From DATFDN01 sp963762525 (GTDB taxonomy: Bacteria > Pseudomonadota > Alphaproteobacteria > Acetobacterales > Acetobacteraceae): DNA of 64,000 nt. Location of the stretch: the NCBI GenBank assembly GCA_963762525.1, contig CAVXKT010000005.1, forward strand, positions 124,001 to 188,000. Direction: 5' to 3'. Shown here piece after piece: positions 18,381 through 29,365 of this stretch; position 1 is the stretch's first letter; each line of letters starts with the position of its first letter. A model generated the notes under the pieces. That model was not told where the DNA came from, made no database searches, and was given only the letters and a program-made list of their open reading frames with translations. A program made the translations under genes and the position numbers.

Positions 18381-18685
18381 GGCGTGCGGTCCAGCGCGGC
18401 AGCCAGCTCCGCCTCGGTGATCACGCCGCGGCGGATCAGGTTGTCGGCGAGCGAGCGGATCCAGCGCTGATAATAGCCGAGCCGGTGGTAATCGTCCTCC
18501 GGGATCGCCTCGATGCCGCGCCGCATCTCATCCACGGTCATCAGGTGCTTGCGCCCCAGCACCTGCCGAAGTGCGTCAACGTCGCGGTCGAAATCGGTCA
18601 GGACGTGCGACGCCGTATCGACCGGTTCGCACATGAACCTCGCCGCACCGCCGAGGTCGTGATGGGCGCGCCGCTCCTTGTCCAT
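18377..18685 (-). CDS. Nitrile hydratase beta subunit, N-terminal half as a separate protein
   Basis: A 102-residue protein matching the N-terminal helical domain of nitrile hydratase beta: AHHDLGGAARFM, corresponding to the HDVGG start, then TVDEMRRGIEAIPEDDYHRLGYYQRWIRSL and a GVITEAEL ending. It is the first gene of the operon: N-half, C-half, alpha subunit, enoyl-CoA hydratase. That order is the same as scnB-scnA-scnC of thiocyanate hydrolase. The 68 bases to the divergent aspartate dehydrogenase gene must contain its promoter; I see no clear consensus there. Confidence 0.85.
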   Translation of the reverse strand: MDKERRAHHDLGGAARFMCEPVDTASHVLTDFDRDVDALRQVLGRKHLMTVDEMRRGIEAIPEDDYHRLGYYQRWIRSLADNLIRRGVITEAELAAALDRTP

Positions 18686-18753
18686 GCGTCGACGATAGGC
18701 CGGAGGAGGATTTCGCGCCAGACTGCAACTCTGGCCGGAGGGATGAGGGCGGC

Positions 18754-19560
18754 ATGAGAGAGAAGACCGTCGCGCTCGCCGGGCTCGGCGCCATCGGGCT
18801 GCCGTTGGCGCGCGCGCTGGACGCGGGGGTGGAGGGATTGCGCCTGACGGCGGTCTCGGCGCGCGACTTGGCGCGCGCCCGCGAACGCATTGCGGGCTTC
18901 CGCGTGCCGCCGCCGGTGGTGGACCTCGCCGTTTTGGCGGAGGCCGAGATCGTGGTGGAGGCGGCGCCGGCCGCCGCTTTCGCCGCCATTGCAGAGCCCG
19001 CCGTTGCGGCCGGGCGCATCCTGGTCCCGGCCTCGGTAGGCGCGTTGCTTGCGCATCCTGATCTGGTGGCGCAGGCGAAGCAGACGGGGGCGCGGATCGT
19101 GGTGCCGACCGGGGCGCTGCTCGGCCTGGACGCCGTGCGCGCGGCCGCCGAGGGGCGGGTCGAATCGGTGCGGATTATCACCCGCAAGCCTCCGGCGGGC
19201 CTTGAGGGCGCACCTTATCTGGTGCGGCACGCGATCAAGGTCAGCGGGCTCACGCAGCCGCTATGCGTGTTTCGCGGCAATGCGCGCGAGGCCGCCGCCG
19301 GCTTTCCGGCCAATGTCAACGTCGCCGCGGCGCTGGCGCTCGCCGGCATCGGCGCCGAGCGCACCGAGGTGGAAATCTGGGCCGACCCCGGGTTGATCCG
19401 CAACACCCATACCATCCGCGTCGAGGCCGAGGCGGCGCGGTTCACGATGACCATCGAGGGCGTGCCCAGCCCCGACAACCCGCGCACGGGCCTGCTCACG
19501 CCGCTGTCGATGCTGGCCTGTCTGCGCGGCCTGGTCTCGACACTGAAGGTGGGGAGCTGA
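18754..19560 (+). CDS. nadX: L-aspartate dehydrogenase (NadX type)
   Basis: A 268-residue NAD(P)-dependent enzyme of the aspartate dehydrogenase (DUF108) family, which converts aspartate to iminoaspartate for NAD synthesis or runs in reductive amination. The N-terminal Rossmann motif is ALAGLGAIGLPLA. Family motifs follow: VPTGALLGLDAVRAA near 127, FPANVNVAAALALAGIG near 186, WADPGLIRNTH, and PSPDNPRTGLLTPLS near the end. Length fits. It is divergent from the nitrile hydratase operon, with no nadA/nadC neighbours here, so a role other than NAD synthesis is possible. Confidence 0.82.
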   Translation: MREKTVALAGLGAIGLPLARALDAGVEGLRLTAVSARDLARARERIAGFRVPPPVVDLAVLAEAEIVVEAAPAAAFAAIAEPAVAAGRILVPASVGALLAHPDLVAQAKQTGARIVVPTGALLGLDAVRAAAEGRVESVRIITRKPPAGLEGAPYLVRHAIKVSGLTQPLCVFRGNAREAAAGFPANVNVAAALALAGIGAERTEVEIWADPGLIRNTHTIRVEAEAARFTMTIEGVPSPDNPRTGLLTPLSMLACLRGLVSTLKVGS

Positions 19561-19752
19561 TGACGTCAAATCGGCCAGGCTGAAACGCCTGACGACGGTG
19601 CGCTCCGCCCGGGCCTCGCGTGGGCGGGCAAGAAGGGCGCCCGCACCCCTCACCTGGCCGAAGTGGCCCGGGCGCATCTCGGCTGCGCTCGGGTCTCGAC
19701 GTTGAACCCGGCAAGCTGATAGCGTCGACGCCGGATGCTACGGAGCTGGCCC

Positions 19753-20163
19753 ATGCCCGATACTATCGCGCCGATCCGCCGCCTGCTGGCGGACGCGCCG
19801 TCGCCGCCTTCCACCTATGTCGATGTGGTGCACATGCCTTGGCAAGCGTCGGAATTTCCCGGCATCGAGCACAAGATCCTCTACAGCGATCCGGCGAGCG
19901 GCATGTCCACCCTGCTTTTCCGTCTCGCGCCCGGCGCGGTGGTGCCGCTGCACGAGCATACCGGCGTCGAGCTGACCTATGTGCTGGAAGGCAGCCTGGA
20001 AGACGACGAGGGCGTCTGCAAGGCGGGTAATTTCGTGTGGCGGCCGGCCGGCAACACGCATGTGGCGCGGGCGCCGAACGGCGCGCTGCTTTTGGGCGTG
20101 TTCATGCGTCCGAACCACTTCGCCGAGGGGCAGCGATTCTTCACCGAGCTGGAACCGGGCTGA
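19753..20163 (+). CDS. Cupin-domain protein (ChrR-type)
   Basis: A 136-residue single-domain cupin. Motif 1 is PLHEHTGVELTYVLEGSLED near residues 63-82, with His-x-His and Glu as likely metal ligands; motif 2 is GNFVWRPAGNTHVARAPNG. The pattern resembles the C-terminal cupin of the anti-sigma factor ChrR and related stand-alone cupins, but there is no N-terminal anti-sigma zinc domain. The ATG at 19753 was chosen over an upstream in-frame codon at 19735. The 190 bases before it hold no recognisable gene. Function unknown. Confidence 0.75.
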   Translation: MPDTIAPIRRLLADAPSPPSTYVDVVHMPWQASEFPGIEHKILYSDPASGMSTLLFRLAPGAVVPLHEHTGVELTYVLEGSLEDDEGVCKAGNFVWRPAGNTHVARAPNGALLLGVFMRPNHFAEGQRFFTELEPG

Positions 20164-20452
20164 GGGCGGCTTCCGCCCCCAACGCCTCCATCCGTCGCGC
20201 CTCGGCGCCCAGCGCCTCCAAGCCTTCCAGGGCGGTGCCGAGATGGGCGTTGCACTCGGCGAAGGATCGCCCGAGCGAGCCCGCGGTCTGGCGCAGCCCC
20301 GTGAGCTGCGCTCGCCAAGCGGCGATCGCTTCGGCCTGCTCGAGCAGCGCCGCCTGTACGCGGGCGAGCGAGCTGTCGAGGCGGGCACGCCCGACCTCCT
20401 CGATGCGATGCAGGGGAAATGGAATAATCTCGGCGACGGTAGAATCGCGCAT
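20141..20452 (-). CDS. Hypothetical coiled-coil protein
   Basis: A 103-residue Ala/Leu/Glu-rich protein, almost wholly helical and probably coiled-coil from residue 20 onward (ARLDSSLARVQAALLEQAEA and similar heptads). The N-terminal AEIIPFPLHR is the proline-bearing start often seen in small alphaproteobacterial proteins. No family recognised. It converges on the cupin gene with a 23-base overlap at the 3' ends. Because both strands are GC-rich, an accidental open frame is possible, but composition and a sensible start favour a gene. Confidence 0.5.
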   Translation of the reverse strand: MRDSTVAEIIPFPLHRIEEVGRARLDSSLARVQAALLEQAEAIAAWRAQLTGLRQTAGSLGRSFAECNAHLGTALEGLEALGAEARRMEALGAEAALSPVPAR

Positions 20453-20552
20453 GACTGCCTCGGCGCGGCGGAATAGTTAAGAAAGCATAAAGATGGTTCC
20501 CGGTCCAGAAAAATCGGTAATACTATAGTATGTCTACGATCAATATTCGCTG

Positions 20553-21857
20553 ATGGCTTTGGGCCTGGAAGTCTTGTTGATCCTGGTGCTGATCGGGATC
20601 AACGGTCTATTCTCCATGAGCGAGCTGGCGCTGGTCTCGGCGCGGCGGGCCCGGCTTGCGGTGCTGGAACGCAAGGGGCTGGCCGGTGCTGCGGCGGCAA
20701 GGCGGCTGATCGACGAGCCGCAGCGCTTCCTGCCAACGGTGCAGATCGGCGTCACCCTGGTCAGTGTCTGCACCGGCGTGCTCGGCGGCGCGCGACTGGC
20801 CGACCGGCTCGCCGTTGCGCTGGCACGGCTGCCGATGGTGGGAGCGGCGGCCGAGTCGCTTTCGATCGTCATCGTGGTCGTCGCCACCACCTACCTGACG
20901 CTGGTGTTGGGCGAGTTGGTGCCGAAGCAGCTGGCGCTCCGCCGACCCGAGCAGGTGGCTGCGCGCATCGCCCGTCCGATCGGTGGGATCGCGCGCACCA
21001 CCGCCCCGATCATTTGGCTGCTCGGACATTCGACGGCGCTGGTGCTGCGTGCGCTGGGTCTCTCGCGCGCCGCCCGCCAGACGGTCACCGAGGAGGAGCT
21101 GAAGGCGCTGCTTGCCGAGGGCGCGCAGGCCGGGGTCCTGGAGACCGAGGAGCGCGACATGATCGAGCGCGTGCTCCGCCTTGCCGATAAGCCGGTGCGC
21201 GCCATCATGACCCCGCGCACCGAGCTGATCTGGATCGACCGCACCGACCCGACGCGCGACATCGCAGCCACGCTACGGGCGGCGAAGCACTCGCGTTTCG
21301 TCGTCGGCGAGGGCGCGGTGGACAATGTGGTGGGCGTGGTGCAGGCCAAGGACATTCTCGACCGCATCCTTGCCGGCGGCGAGCTGTCGGTGGCGGCGGC
21401 GCTGCGCCAGCCGCTGGTGCTGCCCGACACCGTGAGCGCGCTGGACGCGCTGGAGCGGCTGCGCGCCGACCCGCTCGGGATGGCGCTGGTGATGGACGAG
21501 TACGGCAGTTTCGAGGGCGTGGTCACGGCCGCCGACATGTTGCAGGCGATCGTGGGCGAGCCCGGGGACGGCGGCGGGGTGGCGACCGTGCCCGCTGCCG
21601 CGGGCACGGCGCTAACGCTGGACGGGCTGCTGCCCGTCGATGAGGTGAAGGCACGGCTCGGTCTGCCCGATCTGCCCGAGGAAGGCGCCTATCACACACT
21701 GGCCGGCCTGCTGCTCGCATTGCTGCGTCGGGTGCCACGTCCGGGCGATCGGATCGTGTTCGGCGGCTGGCGGTTCGAGGTTTTGGAGATGGACGCCCGT
21801 CGGGTGGCGCGGGTCCGCGCCGTCCGCGAAAAAGGCGCGGACGCGATACGCGAATGA
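20553..21857 (+). CDS. CNNM/CorC-type membrane protein with CBS pair (hemolysin family)
   Basis: A 434-residue protein of the TlyC/CorC/CNNM family, implicated in Mg2+/Co2+ homeostasis. Domains in order: DUF21 membrane region (about 1-190, with INGLFSMSELALVSARRARL and VLGELVPKQLALRRPE), a CBS pair (about 205-335, VRAIMTPRTELIWIDR and GVVQAKDIL; VMDEYGSFEGVVTAADML), and a C-terminal CorC/HlyC domain (about 350-425, LPEEGAYHTLAGLLL, RVPRPGDRIVFGGWRFEVLEM). 'Hemolysin' is a historical label. The 90 bases upstream are clearly AT-richer than the surroundings and may hold its promoter. Confidence 0.9.
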   Translation: MALGLEVLLILVLIGINGLFSMSELALVSARRARLAVLERKGLAGAAAARRLIDEPQRFLPTVQIGVTLVSVCTGVLGGARLADRLAVALARLPMVGAAAESLSIVIVVVATTYLTLVLGELVPKQLALRRPEQVAARIARPIGGIARTTAPIIWLLGHSTALVLRALGLSRAARQTVTEEELKALLAEGAQAGVLETEERDMIERVLRLADKPVRAIMTPRTELIWIDRTDPTRDIAATLRAAKHSRFVVGEGAVDNVVGVVQAKDILDRILAGGELSVAAALRQPLVLPDTVSALDALERLRADPLGMALVMDEYGSFEGVVTAADMLQAIVGEPGDGGGVATVPAAAGTALTLDGLLPVDEVKARLGLPDLPEEGAYHTLAGLLLALLRRVPRPGDRIVFGGWRFEVLEMDARRVARVRAVREKGADAIRE

Positions 21858-21946
21858 CCGCGCCGTGAACTCACGCACGGCAGCATCCGATCGCCGCGAC
21901 ACTATCTGGATTGTACCTGATTGAGCGCCCACCTCCCGACGCCGCC

Positions 21947-23463
21947 ATGCCGGAGCCGCCACCGCCGATGAAGGTCCTGTTCGCGACCAGCGAATTCGCC
22001 GATTTCGCGAAGTCCGGCGGCCTCGGCGAGGTGGCCGCAGGCCTGCCGCGGGCACTTCGCCGACTTGGCGTGGACGTGCGCATCCTGATGCCGGGCTATC
22101 CGGCGGTGCTCGCCAAGGCGACGGAGCTCCAGCTGATCGGTGAGCTCCCGGGGCGGGCCGGCATCCCCGCTTGCCGGCTCGGTCAAATTCGCACCGACGA
22201 TGGGCTCATCGTCCATGTGCTGCTGGCAGCCCCGCTCTATCAGCGGCGCGGCACCGTCTATGCGCGCCCGGACGGCACCGATTGGCCCGACAACGATCTG
22301 CGCATGGGCCGATTGTCGCTGGCCGCCGCCGAGATGGCGCGCGGACGCGGCGGCGCCGGCTGGACGCCCGACCTGCTGCATGTGAACGACTGGCCGGGCG
22401 GGTTGGCGCCCGCCTATCTGCGTTGGGAGGGCGATCCGATTCCGACCCTGCTGTCGGTGCACAATCTCGGGCATCAGGGCATCTTCGGCGCCGATCATCG
22501 GCACGCGCTGGGCATCCCCGAGCAGGCCTTCGCCATCAACGGCGTTGAATTTTTCGGCCAGGTGTCGTTCGCCAAGGCGGGGCTCTACTACGCAGATCAT
22601 GTCTGCGCGGTCAGCCCGACCTATGCGCGTGAGATCACCACCGAGCCCCTGGGCGGCGGCCTGCACGGGCTCATCAGCGGCCTCGCCGAGCGTGGCCAAC
22701 TCAGCGGCATCGTCAACGGCATCGACGAAATCTGGGATCCATCCTGCGATCCCTATTTGCCGGTGCCGTTCGGGTCGTCGGAGTTGCGCGGCAAGCGGGT
22801 CAATGCCGAGATGGTCCGCACGGGGCTTTGCCTCGCACTTTCCGAGGGACCGCTTTTCGGTGTCGTCTCCCGCCTGGTACCTCAGAAGGGTCTCGATATC
22901 GTGGCCGCCGCCGCCGCCGCCCTCGTCGCCGAGGGCGGCCAGATCGCCATTCTCGGCCTGGGCGAGCCGAAGACGGAGCTGGTCATGAACCGGCTGTCGC
23001 GCCGCCATCGCGACCATATCGGCGTGCTGGTCGGCTTCAACGAACCGATGGCGCACCGCATCCTGGCGGCGAGCGACTTCCTGTTGATGCCGTCGCGCTT
23101 CGAACCGTGCGGACTAACGCAAATGCAAGCGCAACGGATGGGCACCCTGCTCATCGCGCACGCCACCGGCGGCCTTGCCGATACGATCGAGGACGGGGTG
23201 ACGGGGTTCTTGTTCGATGCACTTTCGCCGGCGGCCCTGGTGGCGGCGTGCCGACGCGGCTTCGAGGTCTTCCGCGACCCCGCGCGGCTCGACGCCATGC
23301 GCCGCGCGGCGATGTCCCGCCGGTTCGGCTGGACGGCGGCGGCCGGGGCGTATCTCGCGCTCTATGTCCGGCTGACGGGCAAGCCGTTGCCGGTGCCGTT
23401 GCCGGAGCGCCGCCACGCGAAGCATCCGAACCGACGACCACCGTTGCTTTGCAGGCCGCGTAG
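21947..23463 (+). CDS. glgA: Glycogen synthase (ADP-glucose type)
   Basis: A GT5 glycogen/starch synthase transferring glucose from ADP-glucose to a growing alpha-1,4-glucan. The KSGGLGEVAAGLP motif, which binds ADP-glucose, lies about 20 residues in; DLLHVNDWPGGLAPAYLRW, SVHNLGHQGIFGADH and the C-terminal SRFEPCGLTQMQAQRMGTL are all diagnostic. Start taken at ATG 21947; MKVLFATSE at 21968 is an equally good candidate. Up to about 23395 the frame is intact. The catalytic frame then runs on to 23773 through unrelated DNA, while a neighbouring frame gives a natural short tail ending VALQAA at TAG 23461-23463, so a one-base indel near 23400 is likely. No other glycogen genes are present. Confidence 0.85.
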
Positions 23464-23478
23464 GAGATTGGACGCGTC

Positions 23479-23669
23479 ATGGATCATTACGATGATGTCG
23501 GGAACGGTCGGGAAATCCCTGTCCCGATGCGGATCGTCGAGAACGACGGCGGGCGGAGGTGTTGCTGACGCTGTTTCGGCAGCCGGGCATGTCGGATGCC
23601 AAGTTTTCGGCCGATGCGGCGTGGGTGGAGGACGACCTTCAGGCGCTGAAGGCGCTGTTTGCCGGCTGA
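23479..23669 (+). pseudogene. Fragment resembling the C-terminus of an SRPBCC/polyketide-cyclase-like protein
   Basis: An ATG at 23479 opens MDHYDDVGNGREIPVPMRIV, and after a one-base frame change near 23550 it continues VLLTLFRQPGMSDAKFSADA and ends LQALKALFAG at TGA 23667-23669. I recognise this as resembling the last third of SRPBCC-fold proteins. The N-terminal two thirds are absent, so it is a remnant. It lies directly upstream of the duplicated carB start and may mark what preceded carB before the island arrived. The family call rests on recall of pattern. Confidence 0.4.
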
Positions 23670-23702
23670 CGCCACGCCCCCGACCAACGCAAGCAAGCCG
23701 CC

Positions 23703-23783
23703 ATGCCCCGTCGCACCGACATCGGCGCCATCGTCATCATCGGCACCGGGCCGATCGTCATCGGCCACGGTGAAACCAAGTGA
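23703..23783 (+). pseudogene. Duplicate of the carB 5' end (26 codons)
   Basis: This short frame reads MPRRTDIGAIVIIGTGPIVI, then GHGETK and a stop. Its first 22 codons are nearly the same as the start of carB at 25553 (MPRRNDIASILIIGAGPIVIG), with roughly 90 percent base identity over about 65 bases. After GPIVIGH the similarity ends. The stop TGA (23781-23783) overlaps the GTG start of the next gene as GTGA. It therefore looks like the severed original 5' end of carB left behind by an insertion, and it could also act as a leader cistron. Confidence 0.8.
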
Positions 23784-24271
23784 CCGCTCTCGCCCGCATC
23801 AATCTCCTCCTCGCCGCGCTCGCGCTCGCGCCGACGACGGCGCATGTCATGGAGCTGCCGAACAAGCTGTCCCTCGACGGGCCGCTCTGGCTTGGCGTGC
23901 AGCAGCATCTGTACCGCGGTTGGGGACCGTTCTTCGGCGCCCCGGTGGAGATCGCAGCGCTGATCACCAGCCTGGTCCTGGCGGCGCTGCGCCGGCGCGA
24001 TCGCGAGACGCGAACGTCGACTTTTCTGGCCGTCCTCGCCTATATCGGCATGCTTGCGAGCTTCTTTGCTTTCGACGGCCCGGTGAACGCGGCGTTGAGT
24101 GGCTGGACTCCGGCGACCATACCCGCCGACTGGCGGAGCTGTCGCGTGCGCTGGGAAAGCGGACACGCGCTGGCCTGCCTGTTCGCTCTCGTCGCGCTGA
24201 TCGCCCTCGTGAGAGCTTGGCCGATCGATCGCGACCGCACTCCCCGACCCGAACATGAGCCGGCCCGATGA
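23780..24271 (+). CDS. Small membrane protein, DUF1772-like
   Basis: A 163-residue protein with four hydrophobic segments (about 5-22, 50-70, 82-102, 132-150). LSLDGPLWLGVQQHLYRGWG near residue 30 and PVNAALSGWTPATIPADWRS followed by RWESGHALACLFAL resemble DUF1772 (anthrone-oxygenase-like) membrane proteins. Its GTG start overlaps the stop of the carB fragment by 4 bases. It is the first gene of the island between the two carB starts. Function unknown. Confidence 0.6.
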   Translation: MTALARINLLLAALALAPTTAHVMELPNKLSLDGPLWLGVQQHLYRGWGPFFGAPVEIAALITSLVLAALRRRDRETRTSTFLAVLAYIGMLASFFAFDGPVNAALSGWTPATIPADWRSCRVRWESGHALACLFALVALIALVRAWPIDRDRTPRPEHEPAR

Positions 24272-24282
24272 GCCCGTGGCTT

Positions 24283-24313
24283 TTGACAGAGTTTACGAAA
24301 GTATTCGACAAAT
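24283..24313 (+). promoter_or_regulatory. Possible sigma-70 promoter of the AAA ATPase gene
   Basis: A perfect -35 hexamer TTGACA is at 24283-24288, inside a locally AT-rich patch (24280-24335) that contrasts with the flanks. The best -10 candidate is ACAAAT at 24308-24313 with a long 19-base spacer. It sits 28 bases before the proposed ATG at 24341. Suggestive only. Confidence 0.25.
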
Positions 24314-24340
24314 CGGAAATACAAAAGTAATCTCCCTCGG

Positions 24341-25552
24341 ATGGACCCTGTCCGCAACCCTTCATCGCCTGCACGGGAGCGCCGCCTCCCGAATTGGCGG
24401 GCCGCCACGAGCTGTTGGAGCGTGCCCGGATCGCGTTGGAGAGAGTTCGCCTGGCGCGGCCGGCAAAGAGCTTTATCGCGGTAGGGCTCCGCGGTGTCGG
24501 CAAGACCGTTCTCCTCAATCGGTTCCGGAACATGGCCGAGGAGCGAGGCTACCGAGCATGCCTGATCGAGGCCCATGAACAGAAATCCTTACCGGACTTG
24601 CTCGTACCGCCCTTGCGCCGTGTCCTCCTGGACCTCGATCGTTTGGGTGCATTAAGCGAACATGCGAAGCGGGCGCTGCGCGTGTTCAAGGGCTTCTTAT
24701 CGACGGTGAAGCTCAAGGTCGGCGACGCGGAAATGTCGATTGATGTGGACCCCGAGCGGGGGACCGCCGACAGCGGTGATCTGGAAGCTGATCTGCCGGA
24801 GCTGTTCGCCGCCATCGGCCACGCCGCCGCCGCGAGGCAGACGCCCGTGGCCATCCTGATCGACGAGGTGCAATACCTCTCGACCCGCGATTTGAGCGCG
24901 TTGATCATGGCTTTGCATAGGATCGCGCAGGACCAAATGCCGGTCCTGATGATCGCGGCCGGCCTGCCGCAGGTCGTCGGACTGAGCGGGCGTTCGAAAT
25001 CCTACGCCGAGCGATTGTTCGACTTTCCGCCGGTGGACGCGCTGTCGAGGAAGGACGCTGAATACGCGCTACAGCGGCCCGTTCGCGAAGAGGGCGGCGA
25101 GTTCGCGGTTGATGCGCTGGACGAAATCTTGCGGCTCACGCAAGGCTATCCCTATTTCCTCCAGGAGTGGGGCTATCAGGCCTGGAACACCGCCCAGTCA
25201 CCGGCGATCACGTTGCGCGATGTAACGGAAGCAACGGTCGCCGCCATTTCGAGAACTCGACGAAAGCTTCTTCAGGGTCCGCTTCGACCGGCTTACGCCG
25301 CGAGAGAGGGATTATCTCAGGGCAATGGCCGCGCTTGGCCCGGGCCCCCACCGCTCCGGCGACATCGCGGATCGGTTGCGTATTCCGGGTACAGCGTGCG
25401 GGGCCGCTGCGCGGCGGCCTTATCGGCAAAGGAATGATTTATAGCCCGGCTCACGGCGACACCGCGTTCACCGTACCCCTATTCGATGAGTTTCTGCGGC
25501 GGATCATGCCGATCTGGGAATCTCCGTTCACTCTTTCCATCGAGCCAGGTTG

Positions 25553-25553
<1 letters not shown>
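24341..25553 (+). pseudogene. AAA-family ATPase with C-terminal winged helix, frame broken
   Basis: An AAA_16-like P-loop ATPase of about 400 residues once reconstructed. ATG 24341 gives MDPVRNP; one base missing in the CCC near 24358-24360 separates it from the main frame (ELAGRHELLERA). Walker A is VGLRGVGKTVLLNRF, Walker B ILIDEVQYLSTRD, and a sensor-1-like AAGLPQVVGLSGRSKSYAERL follows. After AISR near 25255 the frame shifts to LDESFFRVRFDRLTPRERDY, and again near 25380-25400 to a winged-helix tail (GLIGKGMIYSPAHGDTAFTV). The stop TGA overlaps the carB ATG by one base. Homologues are common as isolated accessory genes; the role is unknown. Three indels suggest decay or sequence error. Confidence 0.65.
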
Positions 25554-28807
<3,254 letters not shown>

Positions 28808-28888
28808 GACCGCCGCGGCGGCCCGGCGCAACCCGGCCGTCGCGGGTGGCATTTTGCCCCAAGGCTGAAAACACCGAAGGACCGCGCT

Positions 28889-29362
28889 GTGCAGAAGTTC
28901 CCAATGACCGCCCCGGGGTTGCAGCGGCTGGAGGAGGAACTGCGCCACCTGAAGGCCACCGAGCGTCCGGCCATCATTCGCTCGATCGCCGAAGCCCGCA
29001 CCCACGGCGATCTGTCGGAGAACGCCGAGTATCACGCGGCGCGCGAACGTCAGTCCTTCATCGAGGGGCGGATCGGCGAGCTGGAGGAGATCGTCGCCGC
29101 CGCCGAGATTATCGACCCGTCCAGCCTTTCCGGCGATCAAGTCAAGTTCGGCGCCCATGTGCGGCTGATCGACGAGGAGACGGAAAAGGAATCGGAATAC
29201 CAGATCGTCGGTCAGCACGAGGCCGAGATCAAGCTCGGCCGCTTGTCGGTCTCCTCGCCGTTGGCGAAGGCGCTGATCGGCCGCAAGGTGGGCGATGCCG
29301 TCTCGGTCCCGGCCCCGGGCGGCGATCGCTCGTACGAAATTCTGGAGGTGCGGTTCGGTTAG
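28889..29362 (+). CDS. greA: Transcription elongation factor GreA
   Basis: A 157-residue GreA, which rescues backtracked RNA polymerase by stimulating transcript cleavage. The N-terminal coiled coil opens QKFPMTAPGLQRLEEEL and carries the tip motif ARTHGDLSENAEYHAA with its catalytic acidic residues; the C-terminal FKBP-like domain has GAHVRLIDEETEKE and SPLAKALIGRKVGD. Translation most likely starts at GTG 28889; MTAPG five codons later would truncate the conserved start. It follows carB by 81 bases, a pairing common in alphaproteobacteria. Confidence 0.95.
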   Translation: MQKFPMTAPGLQRLEEELRHLKATERPAIIRSIAEARTHGDLSENAEYHAARERQSFIEGRIGELEEIVAAAEIIDPSSLSGDQVKFGAHVRLIDEETEKESEYQIVGQHEAEIKLGRLSVSSPLAKALIGRKVGDAVSVPAPGGDRSYEILEVRFG

Positions 29363-29365
29363 GGG

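Noticed and set aside
16718..18685. Calling the operon thiocyanate hydrolase outright
   Set aside because: Gene order and split agree, but the same split occurs in toyocamycin nitrile hydratase and I cannot check diagnostic active-site residues or phylogeny, so I kept the broader family name.
21911..23773. A 620-residue glycogen synthase with a long novel tail
   Set aside because: The tail after about residue 500 runs antisense-like through the SRPBCC fragment and the carB duplicate and is Arg/His-rich. A natural stop lies at 23461-23463 in the adjacent frame.
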